Source of the DNA: Cytobacillus oceanisediminis
GTDB lineage: Bacteria; Bacillota; Bacilli; Bacillales; Cytobacillaceae
Reading direction: 5' to 3'
Length of the DNA: 64,000 bases
Assembly: GCF_004366035.1 (NCBI RefSeq)
Contig: NZ_SOEE01000005.1
Coordinates: forward strand, 407,014 to 471,013
This document shows positions 26,229 to 36,985 of this stretch, piece by piece. The position numbers and the translations under genes were made by a program. The notes below the pieces were generated by a model. It was not told where the DNA came from. It worked only from the letters and a program-made list of their open reading frames with translations, and made no database searches. Position 1 is the first letter of the stretch, and each line of letters starts with the position of its first letter.

Positions 26229-26363
26229 GGTTACATCCCCCTAGACTACGGTAACAAAAGACACTTTCATTTAGTGCTATGTAACTACGAATTTGTCAGC
26301 CTGATTTTTTCACAATATTTACTTTACCATACAGCAAAGCAAATAGATTATTAGACTCGGGAA

Positions 26364-26380
26364 TGTAATAAAAATGTATA
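26364..26380 (+). promoter_or_regulatory. WalR-box-like direct repeat upstream of the M23 gene
   Basis: TGTAAT, five bases, TGTATA: 11 of 12 fixed positions fit the WalR consensus TGTWAH-N5-TGTWAH. It lies about 136 bp upstream of the M23 start, on the opposite strand to the gene. The orientation and one mismatch keep this tentative. Confidence 0.35.
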
Positions 26381-26556
26381 ATAGCTGACATTTTATGACT
26401 ATTAACAACAAAGCTTAGGAAGTTTTTGTCGAAAAGAAGATAGGAAATAATCCCTATTTATAGAGGTTTTTTAGTGGTGCGAAAGAAGAGGAGTTAGAGA
26501 AGTGCTTAATTACACGGCCACGCAGCGCCAACCTGCTTGTATTACAAGAATGTAAC

Positions 26557-26591
26557 AAAAAGGAGCATGCTTGGTTACATACTCCTTTTTG
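26557..26591 (-). terminator. Terminator of the tRNA cluster
   Basis: AAAAAGGAG and CTCCTTTTT form a 9-bp arm pair around a loop of about 15 bases. Read on the minus strand it ends in a T run, just after tRNA-Phe. Confidence 0.7.
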
Positions 26592-26594
26592 GAA

Positions 26595-26667
26595 TGGCTC
26601 AGGACGGAATCGAACCGCCGACACAAGGATTTTCAGTCCTTTGCTCTACCGACTGAGCTACTGAGCC
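26595..26667 (-). tRNA. tRNA-Phe (GAA)
   Basis: The minus strand folds as a 73-nt cloverleaf: acceptor arms GGCTCAG and CTGAGCC, anticodon loop CTGAAAA with GAA, T loop GGTTCGATTCC. CCA is not encoded. It is last in a four-tRNA cluster. Confidence 0.95.
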
Positions 26668-26696
26668 TTATTTAGTTTTGAGGCTAAATATGTAAA

Positions 26697-26773
26697 TGGC
26701 GGTCCGGACGGGACTCGAACCCGCGACCTCCTGCGTGACAGGCAGGCATTCTAACCAACTGAACTACCGGACC
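26697..26773 (-). tRNA. tRNA-Asp (GTC)
   Basis: Acceptor arms GGTCCGG and CCGGACC, anticodon GTC in loop CTGTCAC, T loop GGGTTCGAGTCCC. The 3' CCA is encoded (26697-26699). Confidence 0.95.
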
Positions 26774-26834
26774 AAATAATAACCGCCAGCAAGTAAGCTG
26801 GGCTTGCCAGCCGTTTGCTGACGGTTATTCGCCA

Positions 26835-26906
26835 TGACCCCTACGGGATTCGAACCCGTGTTACCGCCGTGAAAGGGCGGTGTCTTAACCGCTTGACCAA
26901 GGGGCC
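26835..26906 (-). tRNA. tRNA-Glu (TTC)
   Basis: Acceptor arms GGCCCCT and AGGGGTC, anticodon TTC in loop CTTTCAC, T loop GGGTTCGAATCCC. CCA is not encoded. Confidence 0.95.
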
Positions 26907-26919
26907 AAATAAAAATAAA

Positions 26920-26995
26920 TGGTGAGCCATGAAGGACTCGAACCTTCGACCCTCTGATTAAAAGTCAGATGCTCTACCGACTGAGCTAATGGCTC
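26920..26995 (-). tRNA. tRNA-Lys (TTT)
   Basis: Acceptor arms GAGCCAT and ATGGCTC, anticodon TTT in loop CTTTTAA, T loop AGGTTCGAGTCCT. The 3' CCA is encoded (26920-26922). It is first in the cluster. Confidence 0.95.
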
Positions 26996-27000
26996 ATGCT

Positions 27001-27365
27001 ATGTGTGTTACCAAGCTTGCCACCTTGGCGACGCTTTTTATAATATCATAGAGTTTTATAAAAGCGCAATAACTTTTTTATAAAAATTTATTTTAGTTGA
27101 ATGCCTGAGATGGATGTGTTTGATCTCGGACTGGAAACCGCGTTTGAGTGTTGCTTTCCTCAGATTAAAGGTTCATTTCCCTGGTTTATGGATTTCTTTC
27201 CCCAATTTTCACGGATTATTCCTCAAACTTCAATTCTTTTCAAATTAAAGCCAAGTCCGGTATCGGTTTCTCTGATTTCTTGCTCTACTGTCCGAGTGTG
27301 AGTCTGCTTCGGACTCGCTTCCCCTCATTTTCCCCTTTCCTTGTCCAAATTTGAGCCTGCCCCAC
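27001..27365. other. Gene-free stretch with a 21-bp-periodic hexamer array
   Basis: No supported gene, although an open frame of 66 codons exists at 27101 without a ribosome-binding site. TTCC(C/T)(C/T) recurs at 27156, 27177, 27198 and 27219, exactly 21 bp apart, with unrelated bases between. In the open frame this reads as a heptapeptide with FP every seven residues. A hairpin with arms GTCCGA and TCGGAC lies at 27290-27314. Confidence 0.55.
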
Positions 27366-27396
27366 AAAAAAAAGCCCTAATTCGCATTAGGGCTTT
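27366..27396 (-). terminator. Rho-independent terminator of purA
   Basis: AGCCCTAAT and ATTAGGGCT form a perfect 9-bp stem with a 4-base loop; on the minus strand it is followed by eight T. It starts about 10 bp after the purA stop. Confidence 0.93.
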
Positions 27397-27406
27397 CAAT
27401 CAAGTA

Positions 27407-28744
<1,338 letters not shown>

Positions 28745-28779
28745 TCATTTTTAATTAAGTAACTTTTTTCAACCACTTT

Positions 28780-28808
28780 AGTTTATCAAGGTGATGTGTG
28801 ATAGTCAA
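28780..28808 (-). promoter_or_regulatory. purA promoter
   Basis: On the minus strand TTGACT (28803-28808), a 17-base spacer, then TAAACT (28780-28785), a fair sigma-A promoter about 80 bp before the purA start. Confidence 0.6.
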
Positions 28809-28810
28809 TA

Positions 28811-28853
28811 AAACACGAACATTTTTAATAAAAATATAAAAATATGTTCGTAA
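28811..28853. promoter_or_regulatory. Inverted PurBox pair (PurR operator) upstream of purA
   Basis: AAACACGAACATT at 28811-28823 and its inverted partner, read as TTTTACGAACATA on the minus strand, face each other just upstream of the -35. Both keep the CGAA core of the Bacillus PurBox. The spacing between boxes is about 20 bp, slightly more than the usual 16-17. Repression of purA by PurR is known in B. subtilis. Confidence 0.6.
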
Positions 28854-28886
28854 AACCATGAAAATATGAAAATCAGAAATTCAAAT

Positions 28887-28919
28887 AAAAAAGAGGACAT
28901 GCAAAATGCAGGCCCTCTT
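28887..28919 (-). terminator. Terminator of dnaB
   Basis: AGAGGGCCTGCA and TGCATGTCCTCT pair on the minus strand with one internal mismatch, followed by TTTTTT, beginning at the dnaB stop. Confidence 0.85.
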
Positions 28920-30283
28920 TATGCACCAGGCGGCGCAAAGGAATCATCAAAACGTTTCTCTAAGTTTACGAATTTATTATACTCTTTCACGAATGCCAGC
29001 TGAACGGTTCCAACCGGGCCGTTACGCTGCTTGGCGATAATGATTTCGATGATATTTTTATCTTCGGATTCTTTGTCATAATAGTCATCGCGGTATAGGA
29101 ATGCCACGATATCGGCATCCTGCTCAATACTTCCCGATTCACGGATGTCCGACATCATCGGGCGCTTATCCTGTCGCTGTTCCACACCACGGGAAAGCTG
29201 GGACAGTGCGATAACAGGGACCTGAAGTTCACGGGCCAATTGCTTAAGGGAACGTGAGATTTCAGAAACTTCCTGCTGGCGGTTTTCGCCAGAACGTCCA
29301 CTTCCCAGGATTAGTTGCAGGTAGTCGATCAGAATCATGCCAAGCCCATGCTCCTGCTTTAAACGGCGGCACTTAGAGCGAATATCTGTGATTCTGACAC
29401 CAGGGGTATCATCAATAAAAATTCCTGCATTTGATAGGCTTCCCATTGCCATGGTCAGCTTTCCCCAGTCCTCATCTGTCAGGGAGCCAGTACGAAGCCT
29501 TTGTGCATCTATATTTCCTTCTGCACATAGAATACGCATGACAAGCTGTTCGGCACCCATCTCAAGGCTGAAGATCGCGACGTTTTCCCCGGTTTTTGTT
29601 GCCACATTTTGCGCGATATTCAGGGCGAAGGCTGTTTTACCTACGGAAGGGCGGGCACCGACGATGATGAGGTCATTTCGCTGGAAGCCGGCAGTCATGC
29701 GATCCAGCTCGGCGAATCCAGTCGCAATCCCTGTAATATCTCCTTTACGGTTATGCATTTCCTCAATATTATCGTAGGTCCGGACCAGAACATCCTTAAT
29801 ATTATGAAAGGCACCTGCGTTTTTGCGCTGTGCGACCTCCATGATATTTTTCTCAGCTTCTCCCAGCAGAACTTCTACTTCATCCTCACGTGTATAGCCG
29901 TCCTGGGCAATGCCCGTCGCCGTCCGGATCAGCCTGCGAAGCAGTGACTTTTCTTCAACGATCTTTGCATAGTACTCGATATTCGCTGCTGTTGGAACAG
30001 AACCGGCCAATTCACTTAAATAGCTGACCCCTCCGGTATCCTCCAGCAGTTTCGCTGCACTGAGCTCTTCTGTCACGGTCACTAAGTCGACCGCTTTTCC
30101 CTGGTCGCTCAGCTTCAGCATCACATTGAAAATCTTCTGGTGTGCCGCACGGTAGAAGTCCTCGGGTATCAAAATCTCTGATGCTTGTGTAAGAGAGGAG
30201 GGTTCAAGAAAGATTGCCCCAAGCACTGCCTGTTCCGCTTCAATATTTTGAGGCGGGAGCCGATCCGCAAATAAATCACTCAT
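28919..30283 (-). CDS. dnaB: Replicative DNA helicase DnaB (DnaC in B. subtilis)
   Basis: The 454-residue helicase has the DnaB N-terminal domain (RLPPQNIEAEQAVLGAIFL) and a RecA-like domain with Walker A ARPSVGKTAFAL and Walker B region MILIDYLQL. It unwinds DNA at the replication fork. I chose the ATG at 30283, preceded by AGGAGGTTTAAACAG; an in-frame upstream start at 30340 adds 19 unrelated residues. No intein is present. Confidence 0.97.
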   Translation of the reverse strand: MSDLFADRLPPQNIEAEQAVLGAIFLEPSSLTQASEILIPEDFYRAAHQKIFNVMLKLSDQGKAVDLVTVTEELSAAKLLEDTGGVSYLSELAGSVPTAANIEYYAKIVEEKSLLRRLIRTATGIAQDGYTREDEVEVLLGEAEKNIMEVAQRKNAGAFHNIKDVLVRTYDNIEEMHNRKGDITGIATGFAELDRMTAGFQRNDLIIVGARPSVGKTAFALNIAQNVATKTGENVAIFSLEMGAEQLVMRILCAEGNIDAQRLRTGSLTDEDWGKLTMAMGSLSNAGIFIDDTPGVRITDIRSKCRRLKQEHGLGMILIDYLQLILGSGRSGENRQQEVSEISRSLKQLARELQVPVIALSQLSRGVEQRQDKRPMMSDIRESGSIEQDADIVAFLYRDDYYDKESEDKNIIEIIIAKQRNGPVGTVQLAFVKEYNKFVNLEKRFDDSFAPPGA

Positions 30284-30308
30284 CTGTTTAAACCTCCTAA
30301 TAAGAAAT

Positions 30309-30475
30309 GCACAAGCGCCCTGGTCACCCCCGCCAAGCACAAGACAAGCCTCACAGAAAGGCGTTCGCTGCCTTGGCTTGTGAACACGAGGGTAGGCGCT
30401 CCTTCTAAAAGCTAAAGCTCTTAGTCGTATGATGATAATGCTGTCGAAGCGTTCCTTGTGAAGCTGGACAGTTAT
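30309..30475. repeat. Dispersed palindromic repeat, copy B, in the rplI-dnaB gap
   Basis: CAAGCGCC...GGCGCTCC arms (about 30309-30403) enclose hairpins including CCAAG/CTTGG; a tail GAAGCTGGACAGTTATCTA (about 30461-30479) matches the end of the other copies. The 30284-30643 interval holds no gene otherwise. Confidence 0.5.
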
Positions 30476-30523
30476 CTATAAAGCCATACTATATCTATAT
30501 AAAAACCTCTAAATTTCCCTTTA

Positions 30524-30556
30524 AAAAATGTGACCAGCCGAAACTGATCACATTTT
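30524..30556. terminator. Bidirectional terminator after rplI
   Basis: AAAATGTGA and TCACATTTT with inner CAG/CTG form a near-perfect stem with A/T runs on both sides. Confidence 0.8.
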
Positions 30557-30611
30557 TAATCAACCCTTTTATTTTAACATGTTTATCGGCAAAAGCCACT
30601 TCCAATATTAG

Positions 30612-30645
30612 TTTATCGCATTCTAACTAATTGAAGTTTCACTTT
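30612..30645. repeat. Short derivative of the structured repeat at 24607
   Basis: TTTATCGCATTCTAAC joined directly to TAATTGAAGTTTCACTTTAA: the two ends of the 154-bp repeat at 24607-24760 with the middle deleted. It abuts the stop codon of rplI (30644), just as the longer copy abuts the stop of the M23 gene. Confidence 0.5.
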
Positions 30646-31090
30646 AAGCTTCTTTTACATGTACGTTTAATGTTGCCGTTACTTCAGTATGAAGCTTGAC
30701 TGGAACCTTTGTGTATCCGAGTGTGCGGATCGCATCTTCCATTTCGATTTTGCGCTTGTCGATTTTGATGCTGTGCTTCTTATGAAGCTCTTCAGCAATT
30801 TGCTTGCTTGTGATGGAGCCGAAAAGGCGGCCGCCTTCACCTGATTTTGCTGTAAATTCAACCGTCAGCTTTTCAAGTGTTTCTTTTAGTTTTTTTGCAT
30901 CAGCCAATTCTTCTTCTGCAAGTTTAGTTTCTTTTTTCTTTTGGGCGTTCAGGCTGCTGACATTCGCCTGGTTTGCTTCGACAGCAAGCCCTTGCTTAAT
31001 TAAAAAGTTATGTGCATAGCCATCTGCTACATTTTTCACTTCGCCTTTTTTGCCCTTGCCTTTAACGTCTTTTAAAAAGATTACTTTCAT
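30644..31090 (-). CDS. rplI: 50S ribosomal protein bL9
   Basis: The 148-residue protein begins [19 protein letters not shown], the bL9 signature, with an N-terminal rRNA-binding domain, a long connecting helix rich in Lys/Glu and a C-terminal domain. It binds domain V of 23S rRNA. Its ATG overlaps the gdpP stop by 4 bp. Confidence 0.97.
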   Translation of the reverse strand: MKVIFLKDVKGKGKKGEVKNVADGYAHNFLIKQGLAVEANQANVSSLNAQKKKETKLAEEELADAKKLKETLEKLTVEFTAKSGEGGRLFGSITSKQIAEELHKKHSIKIDKRKIEMEDAIRTLGYTKVPVKLHTEVTATLNVHVKEA

Positions 31091-33060
31091 TCTTTTTTTC
31101 TCCCTTCAAAGTATTCATCTATAGCCTCTTTTAATCGGACCTCAACATCATCAAGTGTTGCATCATGAAGCTGCGTGGCAGCGTTAGTTAAGTGTCCGCC
31201 GCCTTCAAGGTTCTCCATGATCACCTGGACATTGATATCCCCGAGGGAACGTGCGCTGACCCCTATCATGTTTTCAGAGCGGTTTGAAATGACAAATGAA
31301 GCAACCACACCATCCATCGTCAGCAGGGTATCTGCTGTCTGGGCAATCAGAACCTGGTCAAATATCTGATCCGGCTGTCCCTTTGCAATCGCAATTCCTT
31401 CTCTGTAAAATTGAACGGTTTCAATCAGCTTAGCCCGCTTGATGTAGGTATCTACATCCTCTTTTAAGAACTTTTGGACGAGCACGGTATCTGCACCCTG
31501 TCCGCGCAGATAGGAAGCCGCATCGAACGTCCTGGATCCTGTCCGCAGTGAAAAACTCTTCGTATCGACAATAATCCCGGCAAGCAGGGCCGTTGCTTCC
31601 AGCATTTCAATTCTGCCGTTTTTCGGCTGATACTCCAGAAGCTCTGTCACAAGTTCTGCTGTGGAGGAGGCATATGGCTCCATATAAACCAGCAGAGGAT
31701 TATGAATGAACTCTTCAGCGCGGCGGTGATGGTCGATGACGACAACATGTTCAATTTTATGAAGCAGCTTTTCCTCAATCACCATGGATGGCTTGTGGGT
31801 GTCAACGACCACGAGCAGGGTATCGTCTGTTGCAATTTCCATCGCCTGTTCCGGGGTAATGAATTTAGAAAAGAGCTCTTCATTCTTTTCAATTTCCTTC
31901 ATCATTCTTCTGACGCCTGTATCGAGTTCATTGAAATTCACAACCACGTAGCCTTCACGCTGATTCAGGCGCGCCACTTTCTGAATCCCGATGGCCGCTC
32001 CAATCGCATCCATATCCGGGCTTTTGTGGCCCATGATAATCACTTTATCGCTTTCGGAAATCAATTCCTTCAGCGCATGGGAAATCACGCGTGCACGGAC
32101 CCGTGTTCTTTTTTCAACAGGATTGGTTTTCCCCCCGAAGAATTTAACCTTCCCGTTTGTCTGTTTGATGGCCACCTGGTCTCCGCCGCGGCCTAATGCC
32201 AGGTCTAAGCTGGACTGGGCCAGTGAACCGAGCTCAGGAAGGGAAGAAACCCCTGTTCCGACGCCCACGCTTAACGTTAATGGAACGTTCTGCTTGGAAG
32301 TGGTTTCCCGGACATCATCGAGAATAGTGAACTTCCCTTTTTCCAGAAGCTGCAGAATATGTTCATTAAATACGGCGATAAACCGCTCAGACGAGACTCT
32401 CTTCAAGAAGACCCCATTGTCTTGTGCCCATTTATTCAATATCTGGGTCACCAGGCTATTGAGGCTGCTTTTTGTCTGGTCATCCATCCCCTGAGTCAGC
32501 TCATCATAATTATCAAGGAAAATAATGGCGATAACCGTCCGTTCTTCCTGATACATTTTTTCAATTTCGGTCTGTTCCGTGACATCAAAAAAGTATAATA
32601 GGCGCTCTTCCGGTTTATGGATCACCCGGAATTTGCGGTCATGAAGGGTAATGATTTCGGTTTCCACTTCTTGTTTGATCAGCGGAACAAGCGAATCCGC
32701 GACATCATAAAGCGATCTTCCGACTAGCGTATCTTCATCGAAGCAGGATGCTAAAAAGGGATTGGTCCATTCAATGTAATAATCATCATTAATGAGCATG
32801 ATCCCGATCGGCATTTCCATCAGAGCTTCTTCGCCGACTTTTTTCACCCTGTAGGAAAGGGTCGAGATGTATTCTTCCGTCTCCTTCCGATGCTTCTGAT
32901 TCAGCTGAAAAAGATAGTAGAAAGGAAGGATGGCCAGAAACAGCCCAATTAGTGCAAAAAGCCAATTGTAGTACGCCAATATACCGAGAAGCACCACTGT
33001 TATGCCCATCAATCCAAAAATCGGATAGCGTATGGACCGCTTTTCTAAATACGAAGGCAT
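31087..33060 (-). CDS. gdpP: c-di-AMP phosphodiesterase GdpP
   Basis: The 657-residue membrane protein has two membrane helices (about 15-50), a PAS-like domain, a degenerate GGDEF domain and a DHH-DHHA1 phosphodiesterase ([16 protein letters not shown], then [12 protein letters not shown] and GGGHLTNAA). It hydrolyses cyclic di-AMP and so affects potassium balance, wall stress and beta-lactam tolerance. It lies between yybS and rplI and overlaps rplI. Confidence 0.97.
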   Translation of the reverse strand: MPSYLEKRSIRYPIFGLMGITVVLLGILAYYNWLFALIGLFLAILPFYYLFQLNQKHRKETEEYISTLSYRVKKVGEEALMEMPIGIMLINDDYYIEWTNPFLASCFDEDTLVGRSLYDVADSLVPLIKQEVETEIITLHDRKFRVIHKPEERLLYFFDVTEQTEIEKMYQEERTVIAIIFLDNYDELTQGMDDQTKSSLNSLVTQILNKWAQDNGVFLKRVSSERFIAVFNEHILQLLEKGKFTILDDVRETTSKQNVPLTLSVGVGTGVSSLPELGSLAQSSLDLALGRGGDQVAIKQTNGKVKFFGGKTNPVEKRTRVRARVISHALKELISESDKVIIMGHKSPDMDAIGAAIGIQKVARLNQREGYVVVNFNELDTGVRRMMKEIEKNEELFSKFITPEQAMEIATDDTLLVVVDTHKPSMVIEEKLLHKIEHVVVIDHHRRAEEFIHNPLLVYMEPYASSTAELVTELLEYQPKNGRIEMLEATALLAGIIVDTKSFSLRTGSRTFDAASYLRGQGADTVLVQKFLKEDVDTYIKRAKLIETVQFYREGIAIAKGQPDQIFDQVLIAQTADTLLTMDGVVASFVISNRSENMIGVSARSLGDINVQVIMENLEGGGHLTNAATQLHDATLDDVEVRLKEAIDEYFEGRKKE

Positions 33061-33091
33061 GTTTTCAGCTCCTAAACAGTAGTGTTGTTCA

Positions 33092-34027
33092 TCACTTTTT
33101 TCCTAATCTTTGTCTTAAATCGAATCCTAAGTCAATTATACCTAATATCCTCACAATATAAAGGAGAAATGGCATAAGAAATGTAAATACAGCTGCCAGG
33201 ACAGGCACAGCTTTCGGCCAACCCTTTAAATGGCTGAAAAAGAAAATCAGGGACAGGCCTTGAATGACCATGAAAATCTGCAGAATGAATGCAATATTTA
33301 CAAGCGCCATAAACCAGTAGCTTCCTTCTGACGGATTAAAAAGGAAAGAAACTATAATGGTAATGAGATAGTACCATAATATGCTTTTCGGCAGGCTCAT
33401 TTCCCTGAAAGGCTTCCAGCTTTCAACCTGAATACCGAATCTTTTGGCAATAGGAAAGGAGACAAGCTGGATGACACAAACGGAAATGACCGATGTCATG
33501 ACGAATAAGCTTGGCGTCAGCGTCTCAATCATTTTCAGGCCTTCTGTAAATTGCTCGACTGCTTTATCCGCGTTCTGCCCAAAGCCTTCAAGCACTCCTT
33601 CTGAAATTTGGATGGACTCCTCCATCATATTGATGCCTTCTTGAATAATATTCACATTAAAAAGAGCAACTGCGGCCGCATACAGGATCAGCAGCGATGC
33701 AAGGAATACCAGGGTGCCCGCAATAAAGGAAGGCAACCGTCCTTTGTTTTCACTGATAAAAATGCCGATTACTGTCCCGGTCAGCCCAAATGGCAGCACA
33801 AGCGGAAGCGCCATAAATGAACCGATTATCAGAGAAAGCAGGACGCCTCCCGTCAGAAATACGATCGCATACATCCGGTTATTTTTTGCTGCAAACATAA
33901 TAAACGGAAGAGCCAGGAAGAAAACCGAAAGGGTACCGAGAAACGGCACGTAGAGCGAAATCAGAAGAAGCACTGCAAAAACAGCCAGAAGCACTGCACC
34001 CTCTGTTAATTTATGTACATTATTCAT
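33092..34027 (-). CDS. yybS: YybS family DUF2232 membrane protein
   Basis: The 311-residue protein has about eight hydrophobic segments and matches YybS/DUF2232 in position (directly before gdpP-rplI) and length. Function is unknown; an S-component-like transporter role has been suggested for the fold. I chose the ATG at 34027, preceded by GAGGGGTG; a frame extension to 34105 has no ribosome-binding site. Confidence 0.88.
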   Translation of the reverse strand: MNNVHKLTEGAVLLAVFAVLLLISLYVPFLGTLSVFFLALPFIMFAAKNNRMYAIVFLTGGVLLSLIIGSFMALPLVLPFGLTGTVIGIFISENKGRLPSFIAGTLVFLASLLILYAAAVALFNVNIIQEGINMMEESIQISEGVLEGFGQNADKAVEQFTEGLKMIETLTPSLFVMTSVISVCVIQLVSFPIAKRFGIQVESWKPFREMSLPKSILWYYLITIIVSFLFNPSEGSYWFMALVNIAFILQIFMVIQGLSLIFFFSHLKGWPKAVPVLAAVFTFLMPFLLYIVRILGIIDLGFDLRQRLGKK

Positions 34028-34232
34028 TGATACACCCCTCAAACTGTGTATCCAAAAAGGGGGAACTCCTTTTCCCTGCTTTTTGAACCATTCCAAATAA
34101 GACAACTCATAAAGTCTATTGTAGCTAGTATTAAATGCAGGTTCAACCTTCGCGATTTCGGAAGAGGGAATGCCGGGCTTTTTATCAAGTTTTCACTTTA
34201 ATACAATCCTGCACTAAAGAAGAAAGCATAAT

Positions 34233-34262
34233 AAAAAAGACGCCGGATACCAGCGTCTTTTC
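34233..34262 (-). terminator. Terminator of the rpsF-ssb-rpsR operon
   Basis: AAAAGACGC and GCGTCTTTT pair around a short loop, followed on the minus strand by TTTTTTAT, a few bases after the rpsR stop. Confidence 0.9.
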
Positions 34263-34269
34263 ATATTTA

Positions 34270-34515
<246 letters not shown>

Positions 34516-34566
34516 TTACCTCCTTTAGCTTTTTGATTATATATTTCCGTTCATAATCGGGCACTA

Positions 34567-35076
34567 TTAGAATGGCAGGTCGTCATCGGAAATGTCGATT
34601 TGGCCGTCATTTGCGAATGGGTCCTGATCCACGCGAGTATAGCCGCCCTGATTACGATTATCCTGGCGTTGATTCTGATTGCTGTTATTTCCAAATGGGA
34701 AATCCTGATCTCTTGGACCGCCGTAATTCGGATTGCCGCCCTGGCCGCCAGAACTATTCTTCGGCTCAAGGAATTGCACACTCTCAGCCTGAACTTCTGT
34801 CACGTAAACGCGCTTTCCATCCTGGCCTTCATAGCTGCGGGACTGAATCCGGCCATCTACACCTGCAAGACTTCCTTTTTTAAGGAAGTTTGCTACGTTT
34901 TCAGCTGGCTTTCTCCATACCACACAGTTGATAAAGTCTGCCTCCCGCTCACCTTGCTGATTCGTAAAAGTACGATTCACGGCAAGAGTGAATGAAGCGA
35001 CAGGAACTCCGTTCGGGGTATACCGCAAATCAGGATCCTTTGTCAAACGTCCGACAAGAACAACACGGTTCATCAT
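34567..35076 (-). CDS. ssbA: Single-stranded DNA-binding protein SsbA
   Basis: The 169-residue protein has an OB fold ([20 protein letters not shown], residues 1-105), a long Gly/Asn/Gln-rich linker and the acidic tip DISDDDLPF that recruits replication and repair partners. It coats single-stranded DNA. Start chosen at 35076 where GAGGAGTTGATTCTG precedes the ATG; an ATG nine bases upstream lies inside that ribosome-binding region. Confidence 0.97.
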   Translation of the reverse strand: MMNRVVLVGRLTKDPDLRYTPNGVPVASFTLAVNRTFTNQQGEREADFINCVVWRKPAENVANFLKKGSLAGVDGRIQSRSYEGQDGKRVYVTEVQAESVQFLEPKNSSGGQGGNPNYGGPRDQDFPFGNNSNQNQRQDNRNQGGYTRVDQDPFANDGQIDISDDDLPF

Positions 35077-35113
35077 CAGAATCAACTCCTCTCGGTAAAA
35101 ATGGCTTTATCTA

Positions 35114-35401
35114 TTATTTTTCGTCTTTAACAACGATGTAACGGATGATGTCTTCGCTGATTTTAGCTAAACGAGTGAACTCGTCAACTGCTTTTGCTTC
35201 AGCACTAACGTTCATTAGCTGGTAGTAGCCATCGCGGAAATCATTGATTTCGTATGCAAGGCGACGCTTACCCCAATCCTTTGATTCAGAAACCTCCGCA
35301 CCATTGTCAGTTAAGATTGTGTTGAAACGCTCAACTAGGGCTTTTTTAGCCTCATCTTCAATGTTTGGGCGGATGATGTACATAACTTCGTACTTTCTCA
35401 T
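35114..35401 (-). CDS. rpsF: 30S ribosomal protein bS6
   Basis: The 95-residue protein starts [19 protein letters not shown] and has [10 protein letters not shown], both bS6 hallmarks. It binds bS18. Start at 35401 is backed by AAAAGGAGGTGAAAGTG; an in-frame start at 35467 would read through the leader hairpin. First gene of the operon. Confidence 0.97.
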   Translation of the reverse strand: MRKYEVMYIIRPNIEDEAKKALVERFNTILTDNGAEVSESKDWGKRRLAYEINDFRDGYYQLMNVSAEAKAVDEFTRLAKISEDIIRYIVVKDEK

Positions 35402-35423
35402 CACTTTCACCTCCTTTTGGTCT

Positions 35424-35450
35424 AACGGCCCTTCAAAAGGGCAAGGAGCA
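35424..35450 (-). promoter_or_regulatory. Candidate S6:S18 autoregulatory leader hairpin
   Basis: The rpsF leader on the minus strand reads TTGCCCTTTTGAAGGGCCG: a GCCCTT/AAGGGC hairpin followed by a CCG element, the features described for the bS6:bS18 binding leader in many bacteria. It sits 26-49 bases before the start codon and just ahead of the ribosome-binding site. Function here is inferred from position and form. Confidence 0.5.
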
Positions 35451-35597
35451 ATATATTCATTACTCACAAGTTGAAATTATAGCACATTAATTATGCAAAA
35501 GCAATAACACTAGAGTTAATTGGCAGATAGAAGATTATTTTGTGTGAGTTCTGTATTTATGCTGGTCTGGAATGATGATGTTTTTCAGTTGCCTTCT

Positions 35598-35712
35598 ATA
35601 CCGGTCACTTTCATCAGCTTTTCGGTCAGATTTCATTTTTATCGGATACTTTGAAAATATATCGGTCAAACTCCCAGGCTTATCGGCCACTTATTTCATA
35701 TATCAGTCACTC
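35598..35712. repeat. 20-21-bp-periodic CGGTCA array in the ychF-rpsF gap
   Basis: CGGTCA or a one-to-two-base variant begins at 35602, 35623, 35643, 35663, 35684 and 35704, spacing 21, 20, 20, 21, 20. The bases between are not conserved apart from AT-richness and a frequent TTTCAT. The interval 35468-35745 has no gene; it must contain the rpsF operon promoter. Confidence 0.7.
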
Positions 35713-35745
35713 CGCCAGAAATCAGCTTCCTAACGCCTGCATACT

Positions 35746-35774
35746 AAAAAAGAACCCCTAAATAGAGGTTCTCA
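35746..35774 (-). terminator. Terminator of ychF
   Basis: GAGAACCTC and GGGGTTCTT pair with one bulge; TTTTTTAG follows on the minus strand just beyond the ychF stop. Confidence 0.85.
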
Positions 35775-35779
35775 GTAAA

Positions 35780-36880
35780 TTAAACGTTAAAACGGAAGTG
35801 CATGACATCTCCGTCTTTAACAATATATTCTTTTCCTTCGAGACGGACTTTTCCTGCTTCTTTGGCAGCTGTCATGTTGCCTGCAGCGACTAGGTCGTCA
35901 TAGGAAACTGTTTCTGCACGGATAAAGCCTTTTTCAAAGTCTGAGTGGATAACTCCCGCACATTGAGGAGCCTTCATCCCTTTGCGGAATGTCCAGGCGC
36001 GGACTTCCTGTACGCCGGCAGTGAAGTAAGTTGCCAGTCCAAGAAGATTGTAGGCTGCTCTAATCAGCTGATCAAGACCGGATTCTTCGATGCCAAGCTC
36101 CTGAAGGAACATTTCTTTTTCTTCCCCATCAAGCTCCGCAATTTCAGATTCAATTTTTGCACAGATTACAATTACTTCCGCATTATCCTTTGCGGCAAAT
36201 TCTTTAACCTGCTGCACATATTCGTTTGAAGAAGGATCAGCTACATCATCTTCGCTTACGTTCGCCACATAAAGCACAGGTTTAATTGTCAGCAGATGAA
36301 GACCTTTTACAAGCTTCATTTGTTCCTCTGTAAACTCAACTGTACGCGCCGGTTTATCTGCTTCAAACGCTTCTTTTAATTTTTCCAGGATCTCAAGTTC
36401 AAACACAGAATCTTTATCTTTCTGCTTTGCCAGCTTGCTCACGCGGCCGATTCGCTTTTCAACCGATTCAAGGTCAGCCAGAATCAATTCCAGGTTGATG
36501 ACTTCAATATCGTCGATTGGATCAACTTTCCCTGCAACGTGTGTAATATTGTCATCCGCAAAACAGCGGACAACCTGGCAGATGGCATCTACTTCACGGA
36601 TATGAGAAAGGAATTTATTCCCAAGACCTTCCCCTTTGCTCGCACCTTTTACAATGCCTGCAATATCCGTAAATTCAAAAGCCGTTGGCACAGTCTTTTT
36701 CGGCTGAACCAATTCAGTTAATTTATTCAAACGTTGGTCAGGCACTTCAACAATTCCCACATTCGGATCAATTGTACAGAACGGATAGTTCGCAGATTCC
36801 GCTCCTGCCTGGGTAATTGCATTAAACAACGTAGACTTTCCGACGTTCGGCAAACCTACAATACCAGCTGTTAAAGCCAT
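35780..36880 (-). CDS. ychF: Redox-regulated ATPase YchF/EngD
   Basis: The 366-residue Obg-family P-loop protein starts MALTAGIVGLPNVGKSTLF with the G1 motif, then coiled region and C-terminal TGS domain (EGKEYIVKDGDVMHFRFNV). It prefers ATP and interacts with ribosomes. I chose the ATG at 36880 (family start, GAGGAGTGACTTGG upstream) over the ATG nine bases before it. Confidence 0.97.
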   Translation of the reverse strand: MALTAGIVGLPNVGKSTLFNAITQAGAESANYPFCTIDPNVGIVEVPDQRLNKLTELVQPKKTVPTAFEFTDIAGIVKGASKGEGLGNKFLSHIREVDAICQVVRCFADDNITHVAGKVDPIDDIEVINLELILADLESVEKRIGRVSKLAKQKDKDSVFELEILEKLKEAFEADKPARTVEFTEEQMKLVKGLHLLTIKPVLYVANVSEDDVADPSSNEYVQQVKEFAAKDNAEVIVICAKIESEIAELDGEEKEMFLQELGIEESGLDQLIRAAYNLLGLATYFTAGVQEVRAWTFRKGMKAPQCAGVIHSDFEKGFIRAETVSYDDLVAAGNMTAAKEAGKVRLEGKEYIVKDGDVMHFRFNV

Positions 36881-36985
36881 CCAAGTCACTCCTCAATCTA
36901 ATTTCATCTATAAAAAAATACGATTGTTTCACATTTAAACAAGCCTCTAACAATTATAGATAGTTGCCGGAGAAATGTAAAGAAA

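Noticed and set aside
27101..27301. A 66-codon open frame between tRNA genes and purA
   Set aside because: No ribosome-binding site and no recognised family. The heptad look comes from the 21-bp DNA period, so it is listed only as part of the array.
35602..35709. The periodic array as a CRISPR
   Set aside because: Conserved units are only about 6 bp, the period of 20-21 bp is too short, and there are no cas genes.
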